Shown: piece after piece, positions 1 through 8,967 of the stretch
Layout: every line of letters begins with the position of its first letter
Numbering within the stretch: position 1 is the first letter of the stretch
From: an uncultured bacterium
GTDB taxonomy: Bacteria > Bacillota > Clostridia > Oscillospirales > Acutalibacteraceae
Length of the DNA: 64,000 nt
Direction of reading: 5' to 3'
NCBI GenBank assembly: GCA_934875675.1
Contig: CAKXIK010000002.1
Coordinates: 10,543-74,542 of the forward strand
Program-made: the position numbers and the translations under genes
The notes under the pieces: generated by a model
What the model saw: only the letters and a program-made list of their open reading frames with translations
Told to the model about the DNA's origin: nothing
Databases searched by the model: none

Positions 1-88
1 ATGTATGCGAATCCTTCAAAAAGTAACAATTCAGTTCCTTTTTGTTGTCGCAAAAAACAAACCAAAACAAAGAAAGGCGGCCACTTTT

Positions 89-571
89 ATGCAGGAAAAA
101 ATTTTAAAATTGCTGGAAGAAAACGCGAGACTGTCCAACCGGCAGATCGCAGTCATGCTCGACACTACCGAGGACGCAGTAGCCGCCGCAATTGCAGAAT
201 ATGAAAAAAGCGGTATCATCAAGGGTTATCAGGCGGTTGTGGACTGGGATTCCTCCGCACCGGGGCACGTTACCTCGATGATTGAGCTGAAGGTTGCGCC
301 CCGCCGCGATTCCGGATTTGATGAGATTGCCCACCGCGTCATGGAGTATGAAGAAGTGGAAAGCGTTTATCTGATGAGCGGCGGATACGATCTTTTAGTC
401 TGCGTGCGCGGTCGTTCACTGCAGGATGTGGCAATGTTTGTTGCAAAACGTCTCTCTACGCTGGATGGCGTTCTTTCCACTGCGACGCACTTTTTGCTGA
501 CTAAATATAAGGAAAACGGATTTGATCTGACCGAAAGCAAAGAAAAAGATAAAAGGAGCATGGTACTGTGA
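89..571 (+). CDS. Lrp/AsnC family transcriptional regulator
   Basis: 160-residue Lrp/AsnC regulator. An N-terminal winged helix-turn-helix (about residues 1-50, LSNRQIAVML then a recognition helix) is followed by a C-terminal RAM ligand-binding domain. I chose the ATG at 89 because AAAGGCGG lies 8 bp upstream; the longer frame from position 5 has no ribosome site and a Lys-rich tail atypical of the family. Its stop overlaps the GTG of the following aminotransferase by 4 bp, so the two are translationally coupled. The pair resembles the B. subtilis yugG (alaR)-alaT arrangement (established knowledge), which suggests control of amino-acid transamination (inference). Family call is firm; effector unknown. 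Confidence 0.9.
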   Translation: MQEKILKLLEENARLSNRQIAVMLDTTEDAVAAAIAEYEKSGIIKGYQAVVDWDSSAPGHVTSMIELKVAPRRDSGFDEIAHRVMEYEEVESVYLMSGGYDLLVCVRGRSLQDVAMFVAKRLSTLDGVLSTATHFLLTKYKENGFDLTESKEKDKRSMVL

Positions 572-1734
572 TCGACTATGAATCTGTTCTGGGCGATCGG
601 ATTCAGCAGGTCAAACCGTCCGGCATCCGACGCTTTTTTGATATTGCAAATGAGATGGAAGACGTCATCTCCCTGAGCATCGGCGAACCCGATTTTTCCA
701 CCCCATGGCACATCCGGCAGGCTGCCATTGATTCAATTGAAAAGGGAAACACCTTTTATTCGCCGAACCGCGGTTTTTCTGAGCTTCGCACCCAGATTTC
801 GAACTACTTTTCACGCAGGTTTTCCGTTTCCTATGACCCGGATCGCGAAGTTCTGGTCACGGTCGGCGGCTCCGAGGCGATCGATGCGTGCATCCGAACA
901 CTGATTAATCCCGGTGATGAGGTTTTAATTCCGCAGCCAAGCTTTGTCTGTTACGAACCGCTGGCCGAAATGGCAGGTGGTGTCCCCATTCCGCTGGAAA
1001 CACTTGCCGCGGACGGATTCCGGCTGACAGCCAAGGCTTTGCGCGCTAAAATTACACCAAAAACCAAGCTGCTGATTCTGCCTTTCCCCAACAATCCCAC
1101 CGGTGCGGTAATGCGCCGCGAGCATCTGGAGGAAATTGCAGAGGTTTTGCGCGAAACTGGTATTCTCGTTCTTTCCGATGAAATTTACGGTGAGCTGACC
1201 TATGGTCATATGCGCCATGTTTCGATTGCTTCGATTGAGGGAATGCAGGAACGAACCGTTGTGGTGAGCGGATTTTCAAAAACATATGCCATGACTGGTT
1301 GGCGGCTGGGGTATGCCTTGGGGCCCGCTCCGCTCATTAGCGCCATGACCAAGCTGCATCAGTACGGAATCATGAGTGCGCCCACCCTTGCACAGTATGC
1401 TGCTACGGAAGCGCTGAAAAACGGCGACATCGACATTGAAAATATGCGCTGTGAATACAACCTGCGCCGCAGACTGATTGTGGACGGGCTACGCGAGATG
1501 GGGCTGGAGTGCTTTGAACCGGAGGGCGCGTTTTATGTGTTCCCTTCCATTCAGAAAAGCGGGCTTTCCTCCGAGGAATTCTGCCGCAAGCTGCTCACCG
1601 AAGAGCACGTAGCAGTCGTTCCCGGCAGTGCATTTGGTGAATGCGGCGAAGGCTTTGTGCGCATTTCGTATTCCTATTCTCTCAAGCACATTACCGAGGC
1701 TCTTTCGCGTATGGAGCGTTTTTTGAAGAAATAA
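568..1734 (+). CDS. Class I/II pyridoxal-phosphate aminotransferase
   Basis: 388-residue fold-type I aminotransferase. The PLP lysine is K238 in SGFSKTYAMTGWRLGYA; FPNNPTGA and the SDEIYGEL Asp/Tyr pair are the usual cofactor contacts, and the C-terminal FVRISYS carries the substrate-carboxylate arginine. Length and motifs fit the AspB/AlaT/PatA group; substrate choice among Asp, Ala and aromatic amino acids cannot be read from sequence. It starts at GTG, with AAAAGGAG 9 bp upstream, and overlaps the stop of the Lrp gene by 4 bp. Coupling to an Lrp regulator makes an alanine aminotransferase (AlaT-like) role plausible, but that is inference. Confidence 0.92.
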   Translation: MIDYESVLGDRIQQVKPSGIRRFFDIANEMEDVISLSIGEPDFSTPWHIRQAAIDSIEKGNTFYSPNRGFSELRTQISNYFSRRFSVSYDPDREVLVTVGGSEAIDACIRTLINPGDEVLIPQPSFVCYEPLAEMAGGVPIPLETLAADGFRLTAKALRAKITPKTKLLILPFPNNPTGAVMRREHLEEIAEVLRETGILVLSDEIYGELTYGHMRHVSIASIEGMQERTVVVSGFSKTYAMTGWRLGYALGPAPLISAMTKLHQYGIMSAPTLAQYAATEALKNGDIDIENMRCEYNLRRRLIVDGLREMGLECFEPEGAFYVFPSIQKSGLSSEEFCRKLLTEEHVAVVPGSAFGECGEGFVRISYSYSLKHITEALSRMERFLKK

Positions 1735-1779
1735 AGCACCCTTTGATTCGCCCGTTTGTCCCGGGCATGGAGATACACA

Positions 1780-2679
1780 ATGAATCAAACAAAAACTCTG
1801 CGCATGCGTGCAAACGCAAAAATTAATCTGACGCTCGACATTACCGGAAAACGACCGGATGGGTACCATTCTCTTTCCATGATTATGCAGTCGGTTTCAC
1901 TCTTTGATCGCGTGACCGTTTCTTTGCAGGAGAACTGCCCCCCCACTGAAAACATTCAGATTATCTGCAATGATCCTTCTGTTCCCTGCGGTGCGCAAAA
2001 TCTTGCTTACAAGGCAGCGTCCGCGTTTTTCTCCGCATCCCGGATTCCGAACTCCGGCGTTTTGGTTGCAATTGAAAAGAAAATTCCGGCGCAGGCGGGT
2101 CTTGCGGGAGGAAGTGCCGATGCGGCTGCGGTACTCTTTGCGCTCAATCATTTATTGGACGAGCCGCTCTCCCGTTCCGAGCTTCTATCCATCGGGCAGT
2201 CTGTCGGCGCCGACGTTCCCTTTTGCCTGACCGGCGGAACACAGCTCGCCGAAGGCATCGGCGAAATTCTTTCTCCCCTGCCTGCCATGCATCCGTTCCC
2301 GATTGTCATCGTAAAACCATCCTTTTCTTCCTCCACTGCCGAGGCTTATCATGCAGCAGATTCGGCTTGTCTGGTGCATCCATCCGCTTTGGCTGCGGTG
2401 GCAGCACTGCGAAGCGGAAATCTGACAGCATTGTCTGCCGCACTGGGCAATTCCTTTGAATCGGTTGTTGCCCCGGAGCAGATTGCCGCCATCAAGCAGG
2501 ATTTCATTGAAAACGGCGCAGTCGGCAGCTCCATGAGCGGCAGCGGAACGGCTGTTTTCGGGTTGTTCGATTCCCCGACTGCGGCTGAAATGTGCCGCCG
2601 TACATTCTTGCAGCAATACCACGATGTTTTTCTTGTTTTTCCGGCACATAGCGGAATCGAAATAGAACCCATCGTCTAA
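1780..2679 (+). CDS. ispE: 4-diphosphocytidyl-2-C-methyl-D-erythritol kinase
   Basis: GHMP kinase of the MEP isoprenoid pathway; it phosphorylates the 2-hydroxyl of CDP-ME with ATP in the cytoplasm. Visible signatures are the N-terminal AKINLTLDITGKRPDGYHSL substrate region, the GHMP phosphate loop PAQAGLAGGSADAAA (about residues 100-115) and the C-terminal SMSGSGTAVFG. 299 residues is normal for IspE. I start at the ATG at 1780, 7 bp after GGAG; an in-frame TTG at 1756 lacks a site. ispD lies 47 kb away, so the pathway is dispersed. A terminator-like hairpin follows directly and overlaps the start region of spoIIR. Confidence 0.95.
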   Translation: MNQTKTLRMRANAKINLTLDITGKRPDGYHSLSMIMQSVSLFDRVTVSLQENCPPTENIQIICNDPSVPCGAQNLAYKAASAFFSASRIPNSGVLVAIEKKIPAQAGLAGGSADAAAVLFALNHLLDEPLSRSELLSIGQSVGADVPFCLTGGTQLAEGIGEILSPLPAMHPFPIVIVKPSFSSSTAEAYHAADSACLVHPSALAAVAALRSGNLTALSAALGNSFESVVAPEQIAAIKQDFIENGAVGSSMSGSGTAVFGLFDSPTAAEMCRRTFLQQYHDVFLVFPAHSGIEIEPIV

Positions 2680-2706
2680 GTCTCATTTATATTTGTATAA
2701 AACTGG

Positions 2707-2757
2707 AAAATCCGTCCATACTCCGTATGACTTGATTCGGAGAGGACGGATTTTTTT
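2707..2757 (+). terminator. Terminator-like hairpin covering the spoIIR ribosome site
   Basis: Perfect 11-bp inverted repeat AAAATCCGTCC (2707-2717) / GGACGGATTTT (2744-2754), continued inward by CTCCG (2721-2725) / CGGAG (2738-2742) and followed by T7 at 2751-2757. It fits an intrinsic terminator for ispE. The right arm also contains the only purine-rich ribosome site (GGAGAGGA) for the spoIIR ATG at 2758. Confidence 0.7.
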
Positions 2758-3393
2758 ATGAAACAAAATCACAGAATTGAAAAAGCGCTTGTGATGGCAC
2801 TGATTCTTTGCGGCATTTTGATGATGGCAGGCTTTACAAAACAGTGCGAAGATATTTCCACCCGCGTAGTTCGGCTGCATGTACTGGCCAATTCGGATTC
2901 CGAGGAGGATCAGGCGCTCAAGCTGAAGGTGCGCGACCGGATTTTGACAGAAGCGCAAGGGCTTTTGGGCGAAATGGATGACAAGCAGCAGGCATTGGAA
3001 CAGCTTGCTGCCGCGATTCCCGCCCTGCAGGCCGCTGCCGAGGATGAAATTGTTCAGCAGGGATACCATTACCCGGTTACGCTGACGATCACCAATATGT
3101 ATTTCAATACGCGCGAATACAAAACAATTACTCTGCCCGCCGGAACCTATGACGCACTGCGTGTTTCCATCGGCAGTGGAAAAGGAAAGAACTGGTGGTG
3201 TGTCGTCTTCCCGCCGATGTGTCTTTCCGCTGCAACCGAGGAAGTGGATGCCTCTGCACAGCTGGATGCCGTTCTGCCGGCAGATGAGCTTGAGATTGTG
3301 GAAAATGCCGATCAATACGAGGTGCGGTTTAAGCTGGTGGAGTGGTTTGAGGAGGCACGGGAGTGGCTTCGTTCGTCCGAGCCTGCCGCATAA
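2758..3393 (+). CDS. spoIIR: Stage II sporulation protein R
   Basis: 211-residue SpoIIR. In sporulating Firmicutes this forespore-made secreted signal triggers SpoIIGA processing of pro-sigma-E in the mother cell. The N-terminus has a hydrophobic export segment (about residues 10-25) followed by the family core VRLHVLANSDSEEDQALKLKVRD and, later, GKNWWCVVFPPMCL. Start ATG 2758; the ribosome site lies inside the right arm of the hairpin at 2707-2757. The 3' end overlaps the convergent AraC gene by 65 bp. The gene identifies the organism as a spore former. Confidence 0.93.
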   Translation: MKQNHRIEKALVMALILCGILMMAGFTKQCEDISTRVVRLHVLANSDSEEDQALKLKVRDRILTEAQGLLGEMDDKQQALEQLAAAIPALQAAAEDEIVQQGYHYPVTLTITNMYFNTREYKTITLPAGTYDALRVSIGSGKGKNWWCVVFPPMCLSAATEEVDASAQLDAVLPADELEIVENADQYEVRFKLVEWFEEAREWLRSSEPAA

Positions 3394-4207
3394 ATTCCGT
3401 GGGGGTCATTCCCTTAAGCTTATGGAATACTTTGGAGAAATAAAGTCCGCTTTCGTACCCCACCGACTGCGCAATGGAGGCAACCGTAAGCTCCGGTCTG
3501 CCCAGCAGCGCACACGCCTGCCGGATGCGGTATTTGGAGAGATATGTTTTGGGCGACTGCCCCAGCACCGCACGAAACGCACGGTAAAGATGACTTCGGC
3601 TAATGCCGACATATGCTGCAATGTCATCTACCGTAATGGGGTACGAATAGCGGTAACCAATGTATTCCGTAGCCTGGCGTACATAAACAGAGAGCGCGTC
3701 GGTTCTGGCATCCTCCTGCACCGCGTGGGACAAAAAGAGCGAAAGAGCAAGATAAAGTCTGCCCGTCATCTGTGCCATTTGAGAAAGGCTGTTTCCCCTT
3801 GCCTCATAAATGGCAAACAGCTGCTTTCGCAGAGAATCTCCCCATTCTCCGGCATGAACCACCGGATGTTCAGGGGAAAAATCGGTTGCACTGAGCAAAT
3901 GTGCTGCATCGCTGCCGTTGAATCCAACCCAGTAATATTCCCAGGGTTCTGCCCGGTCGGACGCATAGGTTACGGTTGTGCCCGGATACACCAAAAATGC
4001 ATCCCCGGCGCTAAGCGGCAAGGTTTTGCCCCCTGCCGTATATACCCCTTTTCCGGAAACAATATAATGAATCAGGTAATGGTCGCGCACACCGGGTCCC
4101 CACTGATAAAGCGGGTCACACTGTTGAAACCCGACATTATAAACCGAAAGCGAAACCATTTCTTTTTCGGCAACCTTATAGGAATTCTTAAATGTTGTAT
4201 CGGCCAT
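3329..4207 (-). CDS. AraC family transcriptional regulator
   Basis: 292-residue AraC/XylS-type regulator: an N-terminal cupin-like sensor (about 15-160, with YIVSGKGVYTAGG and LSAGDAFLVYPG) and two C-terminal helix-turn-helix motifs (about 185-280, ISRSHLYRAFRAVLG and VGYESGLYFSKVFHKLKGMTP). The ATG at 4207 has GGAGG 8 nt upstream; an in-frame GTG at 4216 overlaps that site and is rejected. It runs convergently into spoIIR with a 65-bp overlap and divergently from the YhhN gene. Such proteins usually sense sugars or related small molecules; no target is evident here. Confidence 0.88.
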   Translation of the reverse strand: MADTTFKNSYKVAEKEMVSLSVYNVGFQQCDPLYQWGPGVRDHYLIHYIVSGKGVYTAGGKTLPLSAGDAFLVYPGTTVTYASDRAEPWEYYWVGFNGSDAAHLLSATDFSPEHPVVHAGEWGDSLRKQLFAIYEARGNSLSQMAQMTGRLYLALSLFLSHAVQEDARTDALSVYVRQATEYIGYRYSYPITVDDIAAYVGISRSHLYRAFRAVLGQSPKTYLSKYRIRQACALLGRPELTVASIAQSVGYESGLYFSKVFHKLKGMTPTEFMRQARTNEATPVPPQTTPPA

Positions 4208-4529
4208 TGCGGCCACCTCCTCGAGCTATGCAAAAAATTTGCAGGGCTTGATAAAATGCTGCCGGCGGAGACAAAACTCCGCATACTTTGCTCCAAATTG
4301 ACAGCAATTGCATTGTGCGATTGATTAAATATCTATTGTAATCGTATCGCAAAGAAGTGCATCTGTCAACAGAACCACCCGGATTGCATGCCTGTTTTTT
4401 CTTCCATATGCCGCTCCCGATTGCGTTGGTTCCGGTTGTTATTTCTCTCTTTTTCCTGTATAATATTAGAAACAATCGCCTGTCAATCGCATCGATTGAA
4501 AAATTTGCATTGAGAGGGAGCATTTTGCC
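4208..4529. other. Divergent intergenic region, araC-type gene / yhhN
   Basis: About 320 bp between divergent genes. It holds the GGAGG site of the AraC gene (4216-4220) and the GAGAGGGAG site of the YhhN gene (about 4511-4519). A TATAAT-like stretch near 4460 is a possible forward -10, but I find no convincing -35. No ORF or structured RNA seen. Confidence 0.5.
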
Positions 4530-5186
4530 ATGAAGTTTGTCGTTCCGGCTGCGTTTGTACTGTTGTTCGCAATCTTTCTTCCGTTGTTCGGTCTTACCAA
4601 GGGAAGCACCCGAACGGTATTTAAGGTACTTTGCACCGGTGTTGCCCTGACGCTCTGCACGATTGGTGCGGTACAACATTCAACCGTCTATGGTTGGCTG
4701 ATGGTCATTGGCATGTTTTTTGGTCTTTTGGGCGATATTGCAATCGAACGCAGCCTTTTGTGGGGCATGGCACTGTTTTTTACGGGGCATATATTTTACT
4801 GCACCGCATTCTGGACGCAACAGCCACCGGGAGTTTTGTCTCTGATTCTTTTTGCGGTGCTGTTTGGTACAACGACGCTGATCGGATGGAAATATTTTCG
4901 GCAGATGGATTTCGGGCCTTTTCCCTGCATAGCATACGCCGTTCTGCTTTCTGCCATGGCGGCTCTTGCGGTTCCGTTATTCTCTGTTGCGGCAAACGGT
5001 AAGTTTGCGGCAATCGGCGCGCTGTTCTTTTTTCTTTCGGACGCAATTCTCGCCATTATTATCTGCAGCAACGAAAAACTGCCGAAAAAAAAGCGGACTT
5101 GGATGGGTGCCTGCAATATTACCACCTATTATCTGGGTCAATTCCTGCTCGCACTTTCCGTCTGCGGACTTTTGCAGCAGCTGTAA
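4530..5186 (+). CDS. YhhN/TMEM86 family membrane protein (lysoplasmalogenase-like)
   Basis: 218-residue polytopic membrane protein with about seven or eight hydrophobic segments. Family landmarks are FGLLGDIAI (about residue 68), FFTGHIFYCTAFW, and the C-terminal GALFFFLSDAILAI with a conserved Ser-Asp. Eukaryotic TMEM86 members hydrolyse the vinyl-ether bond of lysoplasmalogens; plasmalogens occur in anaerobic clostridia, so that activity is plausible, but bacterial YhhN is poorly tested. Ribosome site GAGAGGGAG upstream of ATG 4530. Single gene between the AraC regulator and polA. Confidence 0.85.
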   Translation: MKFVVPAAFVLLFAIFLPLFGLTKGSTRTVFKVLCTGVALTLCTIGAVQHSTVYGWLMVIGMFFGLLGDIAIERSLLWGMALFFTGHIFYCTAFWTQQPPGVLSLILFAVLFGTTTLIGWKYFRQMDFGPFPCIAYAVLLSAMAALAVPLFSVAANGKFAAIGALFFFLSDAILAIIICSNEKLPKKKRTWMGACNITTYYLGQFLLALSVCGLLQQL

Positions 5187-5275
5187 AAGTTTAGATAAGT
5201 CACCTAATTTTGATTTCTTTGAAAATGATAGGTAAAAACGTTTTCCGGCTACCCTGAAAGGATTTGAAAATTACA

Positions 5276-7870
5276 ATGAAACTTTTAATTTTGGATGGCA
5301 ACAGTATTCTCAACCGCGCATTTTACGGCATTAAGCTGCTCACCACGCGGGACGGTCAGTTCACCAACGCCATTTACGGCTTTTTTTCCATGCTGCAAAA
5401 GCTGTTGGACGAAACCAAACCGGATCACGTTGCTGCCGCATTTGACCTGCGCGCACCCACCTTTCGCCACAAGGCATACGCAGGCTACAAGGCACAGCGA
5501 AAAGGGATGCCTCCCGAGCTGGCGCAGCAGATGCCAGTTGTAAAGGAGCTGCTCACCCTGCTTGGTTACCGCATTGTGGAATGCGAAGGGTACGAAGCGG
5601 ACGATATTCTGGGAACACTGGCACGTGCCTGCCGGGAACAGGACTGCGAATGTGTGATTGCTACGGGAGACCGTGACAGCCTGCAGCTGGTTGCCCCGGG
5701 TGTAACGGTTCGCATTGCCGCCACCAAAATGGGGAAACCGGAAGCGACGCTTTATGATGAAGCGGCTATCCGCGAAGCTTATGGTCTGGAGCCCAAACAG
5801 CTGATTGATGTAAAGGCGCTGCAGGGTGACAGCAGCGATAACATTCCCGGTGTGGCAGGCATCGGGCAAAAGGGTGCGCTTTCGTTAATTCAGCAATTTG
5901 GCTCGCTGGATGAAATATATGCACACATCGATTCGCCCGAGCTGCGGGACACGATGCGCAAAAAACTGACCGAGGGAAAAGAAAGTGCCTTCATGAGCCG
6001 GATGCTCGGCACCATCTGCACCGAAGCCCCAGTGGACACCCAAATCGAACACTACACCATTTCTGCCGTTCAGGCTGACGAAGCAGCCCGCCTGCTTGCA
6101 AAGCTGGAATGCTTCTCCCTGATTGACAAGCTCGGTCTGCGCGCTGTGGCAGCATCCACTCCCGCTCCTGCCGCCTCAGAGGCATCGGGATGGAATATCG
6201 CAGTCTGTGAATCGCCTTCTGCTCTGCTCGAAAAGCTTTCCGTCGAAAAAAAAGTCTGCTTTCTTGCAGAAATAGCAAACGCCCGCCTTTCTTCTGTCCG
6301 AATTGCGCAGGGCGGCACCGTCTGGCAGCTTTCTGCCGATCAAGACGGATTCGACACCTTCTGGCACAACCTGATGGAAGACCGTACTATTGAAAAAATA
6401 ACACATGAAATCAAACCCGTTTATGCGATCTTGCAGCTTGCAGGAATTGAGCCTTGCGGAAAAGTGTTTGACACTGCACTGGCAGCCTATCTGCTCAATC
6501 CCTCGGCAAGCGGTTACGAGCTGGCAAAGCTTGCCGAACAGGATAACCTGCTGCCCGCTATGCCGGAAAACGCCTCTTCTGCTGACGGTGCTGCCGCAGC
6601 ATTGCCCGCGCTAAGCAAAAAGCTTGCGCAGGAAATTGCGCAGAATAATCAGCAGGAGCTTTTGGAAAAGATTGAGCTGCCGCTTGCGCGCGTTCTTGCC
6701 GAAATGGAACTTTCCGGTTTTGAGGTGGACGGCGACGGTGTGACTCAGTATGGAGAAGTCCTTTCTCTGCAGATTGATTTGCTGCAGAACCAGATTTACG
6801 AAAGCGTTGGCTACGAATTCAACATTAACTCACCCAAGCAGCTGGGAGAAGCGCTCTTTGAAAAGCTTGCGCTGCCTTCCGGCAAAAAAACCAAAACCGG
6901 ATATTCCACCAGTGCCGAAATTCTGGAAAATCTGCGCGATGAACATCCCGCCGTTGCCGCAATTTTGGAATACCGAACACTCACCAAGCTGAAATCCACC
7001 TATTGTGACGGACTAACCAAGGTTATTGCGGCAGATGGCAGGATTCACTCCAGCTTTAATCAAACCGAAACCCGCACCGGACGCATTAGCTCCACCGAGC
7101 CGAACCTGCAAAATATCCCCACCCGAACCGACGTGGGCAGGGAGCTTCGCAGGTTTTTCCGCGCACAAAAAGGCTGGACGCTCATTGATGCCGACTACTC
7201 GCAGATTGAACTGCGCGTACTTGCCCACGTTGCCAATGACAAAACGATGATTGATTCGTTCCTCAACCATGAGGATATCCATCGTACTACCGCTTCACAG
7301 GTCTTTAATCTGCCGCCGGAGCTGATTACACCTTTACTTCGCTCGCGCGCCAAGGCGGTTAATTTTGGAATTGTCTACGGCATCGGTGCATTTTCTCTTG
7401 CAAAGGACATTCACGTTTCCCGCGCAGAAGCAGATGCTTATATCAAGGGTTATATGCAGCATTACACCGGTGTTGCCGATTATATGCAGCGCGTGGTAGC
7501 CATCGCAAAGGAGCTTGGCTACGCGGAAACGATGTTCGGACGCCGCCGCTACCTGCCGGAGCTTGCCTCCTCCAATTTTAACCTGCGCAGCTTTGGCGAA
7601 CGTGTTGCCCGCAATATGCCGATTCAGGGCACTGCCGCCGATATTATCAAAATCGCAATGATTCGGGTGAGCGACCGGTTAAAAGCTGAAAAAATGCGTT
7701 CCCGCCTGATTTTGCAGGTGCACGACGAGCTGATTGTAGAAGCTCCCGAGGAAGAAGCAGTCCGCGCCGCCGAGATTTTGCAGCAGGAAATGGAGCATGC
7801 CGTCGAGCTCGCCGTCCCGCTCACGGTAGATGTGCATCTGGGAAAAACATGGTTTGAAACAAAAGAATAA
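5276..7870 (+). CDS. polA: DNA polymerase I
   Basis: 864-residue PolA for Okazaki-fragment processing and repair. The N-terminal 5'-3' exonuclease (1-290) shows LLILDGNSILNRAFYG, YEADDILGT and QGDSSDNIPG. The middle 3'-5' exonuclease-like domain (about 300-465) seems catalytically dead: Exo I reads LAEIAN rather than DxE, and Exo II lacks its Asp (HEIKPV). The C-terminal polymerase (470-864) has motif A DADYSQIELRVLAH, the O-helix region RSRAKAVNFGIVYG and motif C QVHDELIVEAP. Start ATG 5276, with AAAGGA at 5257-5262; an in-frame TTG at 5264 is too close to that site. Loss of proofreading residues is common in Firmicute PolA. Confidence 0.97.
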   Translation: MKLLILDGNSILNRAFYGIKLLTTRDGQFTNAIYGFFSMLQKLLDETKPDHVAAAFDLRAPTFRHKAYAGYKAQRKGMPPELAQQMPVVKELLTLLGYRIVECEGYEADDILGTLARACREQDCECVIATGDRDSLQLVAPGVTVRIAATKMGKPEATLYDEAAIREAYGLEPKQLIDVKALQGDSSDNIPGVAGIGQKGALSLIQQFGSLDEIYAHIDSPELRDTMRKKLTEGKESAFMSRMLGTICTEAPVDTQIEHYTISAVQADEAARLLAKLECFSLIDKLGLRAVAASTPAPAASEASGWNIAVCESPSALLEKLSVEKKVCFLAEIANARLSSVRIAQGGTVWQLSADQDGFDTFWHNLMEDRTIEKITHEIKPVYAILQLAGIEPCGKVFDTALAAYLLNPSASGYELAKLAEQDNLLPAMPENASSADGAAAALPALSKKLAQEIAQNNQQELLEKIELPLARVLAEMELSGFEVDGDGVTQYGEVLSLQIDLLQNQIYESVGYEFNINSPKQLGEALFEKLALPSGKKTKTGYSTSAEILENLRDEHPAVAAILEYRTLTKLKSTYCDGLTKVIAADGRIHSSFNQTETRTGRISSTEPNLQNIPTRTDVGRELRRFFRAQKGWTLIDADYSQIELRVLAHVANDKTMIDSFLNHEDIHRTTASQVFNLPPELITPLLRSRAKAVNFGIVYGIGAFSLAKDIHVSRAEADAYIKGYMQHYTGVADYMQRVVAIAKELGYAETMFGRRRYLPELASSNFNLRSFGERVARNMPIQGTAADIIKIAMIRVSDRLKAEKMRSRLILQVHDELIVEAPEEEAVRAAEILQQEMEHAVELAVPLTVDVHLGKTWFETKE

Positions 7871-8001
7871 ACCAGATCCCGCTCACCACAAATAAAAATT
7901 CTCAAAAATCCCACTTTTTCAACGTCTTCTGCTTGCTTTTCCATTGAATCAGATTTACAATCTAAGTAAAAATCAGCTTCACTGAAAAAGGGGGAAAATC
8001 A

Positions 8002-8352
8002 ATGAAAGTTGCTGCTGTATTGGAGCAAATGCTCTCCAATCATCAGATTGACAATCGCAAAATAGGCAGTTATGCTTCCTGTCAGATGATGATTAACAAT
8101 CAACCTTTGATGGGTCTCGTTTTTATTTGCATGAATGGTGATGATTTCTGCGTTTATGATGCTTCTATGAATAATTCCATCGGAGAATGTGTCTATCGCT
8201 GCAAACTCAACGAAATTCAAGGCTTGCGCTTTAAGCCATCTTTAGTCTTTGGCTCAACCAGATTTGATCATAACGGAAATCGATTTAAGTTTTATAACTA
8301 TTCTGGCTCTGTTTTTACCGATGTATTTCGACAAGCTGGATTAATTCAATAA
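8002..8352 (+). CDS. Hypothetical protein, 116 residues
   Basis: Not recognised. A strong AAGGGGGA site lies before ATG 8002 and base composition is AT-richer than in polA. The protein is soluble, with alternating hydrophobic residues suggesting beta strands (MGLVFICMNGDDFCVYDAS, then CKLNEIQGLRFKPSLVFGS), somewhat like a PH-type barrel, which is only an impression. It is followed at 84 bp by the DUF4375 gene and may form a small operon with it. No catalytic motif seen. Confidence 0.6.
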   Translation: MKVAAVLEQMLSNHQIDNRKIGSYASCQMMINNQPLMGLVFICMNGDDFCVYDASMNNSIGECVYRCKLNEIQGLRFKPSLVFGSTRFDHNGNRFKFYNYSGSVFTDVFRQAGLIQ

Positions 8353-8436
8353 ATCCGTTGTTTCATCCAATGATATGAATTATTTTTGGAATCGGGTCTA
8401 ATTCTGAATCCGTAAAATTTTTGAGGAGGAATTTCC

Positions 8437-8967
8437 GTGTGCGATTTTAACGAATGTGAGCGTTGTATGCAGGATGACGATTTTTTGGATGACTGTCTAT
8501 GCCCAAACAGCATCGATGAGGTGTGGGAAATTGCAGATACAAACGATTTTTTGGTTGCCATGTCCGCTTGGCTGAGCAAAAAATGTGATTACGGAGAGAA
8601 TCTCTCTGTTCTTTCTCCTGCCGAAAAAACGTTTTTTCTAAATTTGGAGCTGGAATCAGAAGTGAACAACGGCGGCTTTTTTCAATACCTCTACAACACC
8701 AGCGGCGCTCATCTTGCAGAAGCAGTTCAAGCTCTGCAAATGGTCGGTGCGCAAGAAACAGCAAAAATTGCCGGGCGTGTTCTGGCTGCTCTTGGCGGCA
8801 AGCTTCCCCATGACCGTGACGAACGGGAACAATTCCTCGAAGGAAAAATCACCGACCAAATTGAGCAGTTAGTCGATGATTGTGACGAGGCGTTTTACCA
8901 ATATCCCGACGATTTGGAGGTTCTGAATTATCAGTTCGCAGCCGAAAAACGTCCTGAATTCGGATAA
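8437..8967 (+). CDS. DUF4375 (DMP19-like) domain protein
   Basis: 176-residue acidic soluble protein. The middle part (about 65-170) carries the DUF4375/DMP19 signature EVNNGGFFQYLYNTSGAHL, followed by a helical region ending in a D/E-rich tail. The first 30 residues contain four Cys (CDFNECERCMQ, then DDCLC), an unusual short Cys cluster that might bind metal (inference). Starts at GTG 8437 with a canonical GAGGAGGA six bases upstream. DUF4375 proteins are often encoded near immunity or uncharacterised small genes; function unknown. Confidence 0.75.
   Translation: MCDFNECERCMQDDDFLDDCLCPNSIDEVWEIADTNDFLVAMSAWLSKKCDYGENLSVLSPAEKTFFLNLELESEVNNGGFFQYLYNTSGAHLAEAVQALQMVGAQETAKIAGRVLAALGGKLPHDRDEREQFLEGKITDQIEQLVDDCDEAFYQYPDDLEVLNYQFAAEKRPEFG

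Noticed and set aside
5264..5275. TTG at 5264 as polA start
   Set aside because: It is only one to two bases from AAAGGA; ATG 5276 has workable spacing and gives the standard N-terminus.
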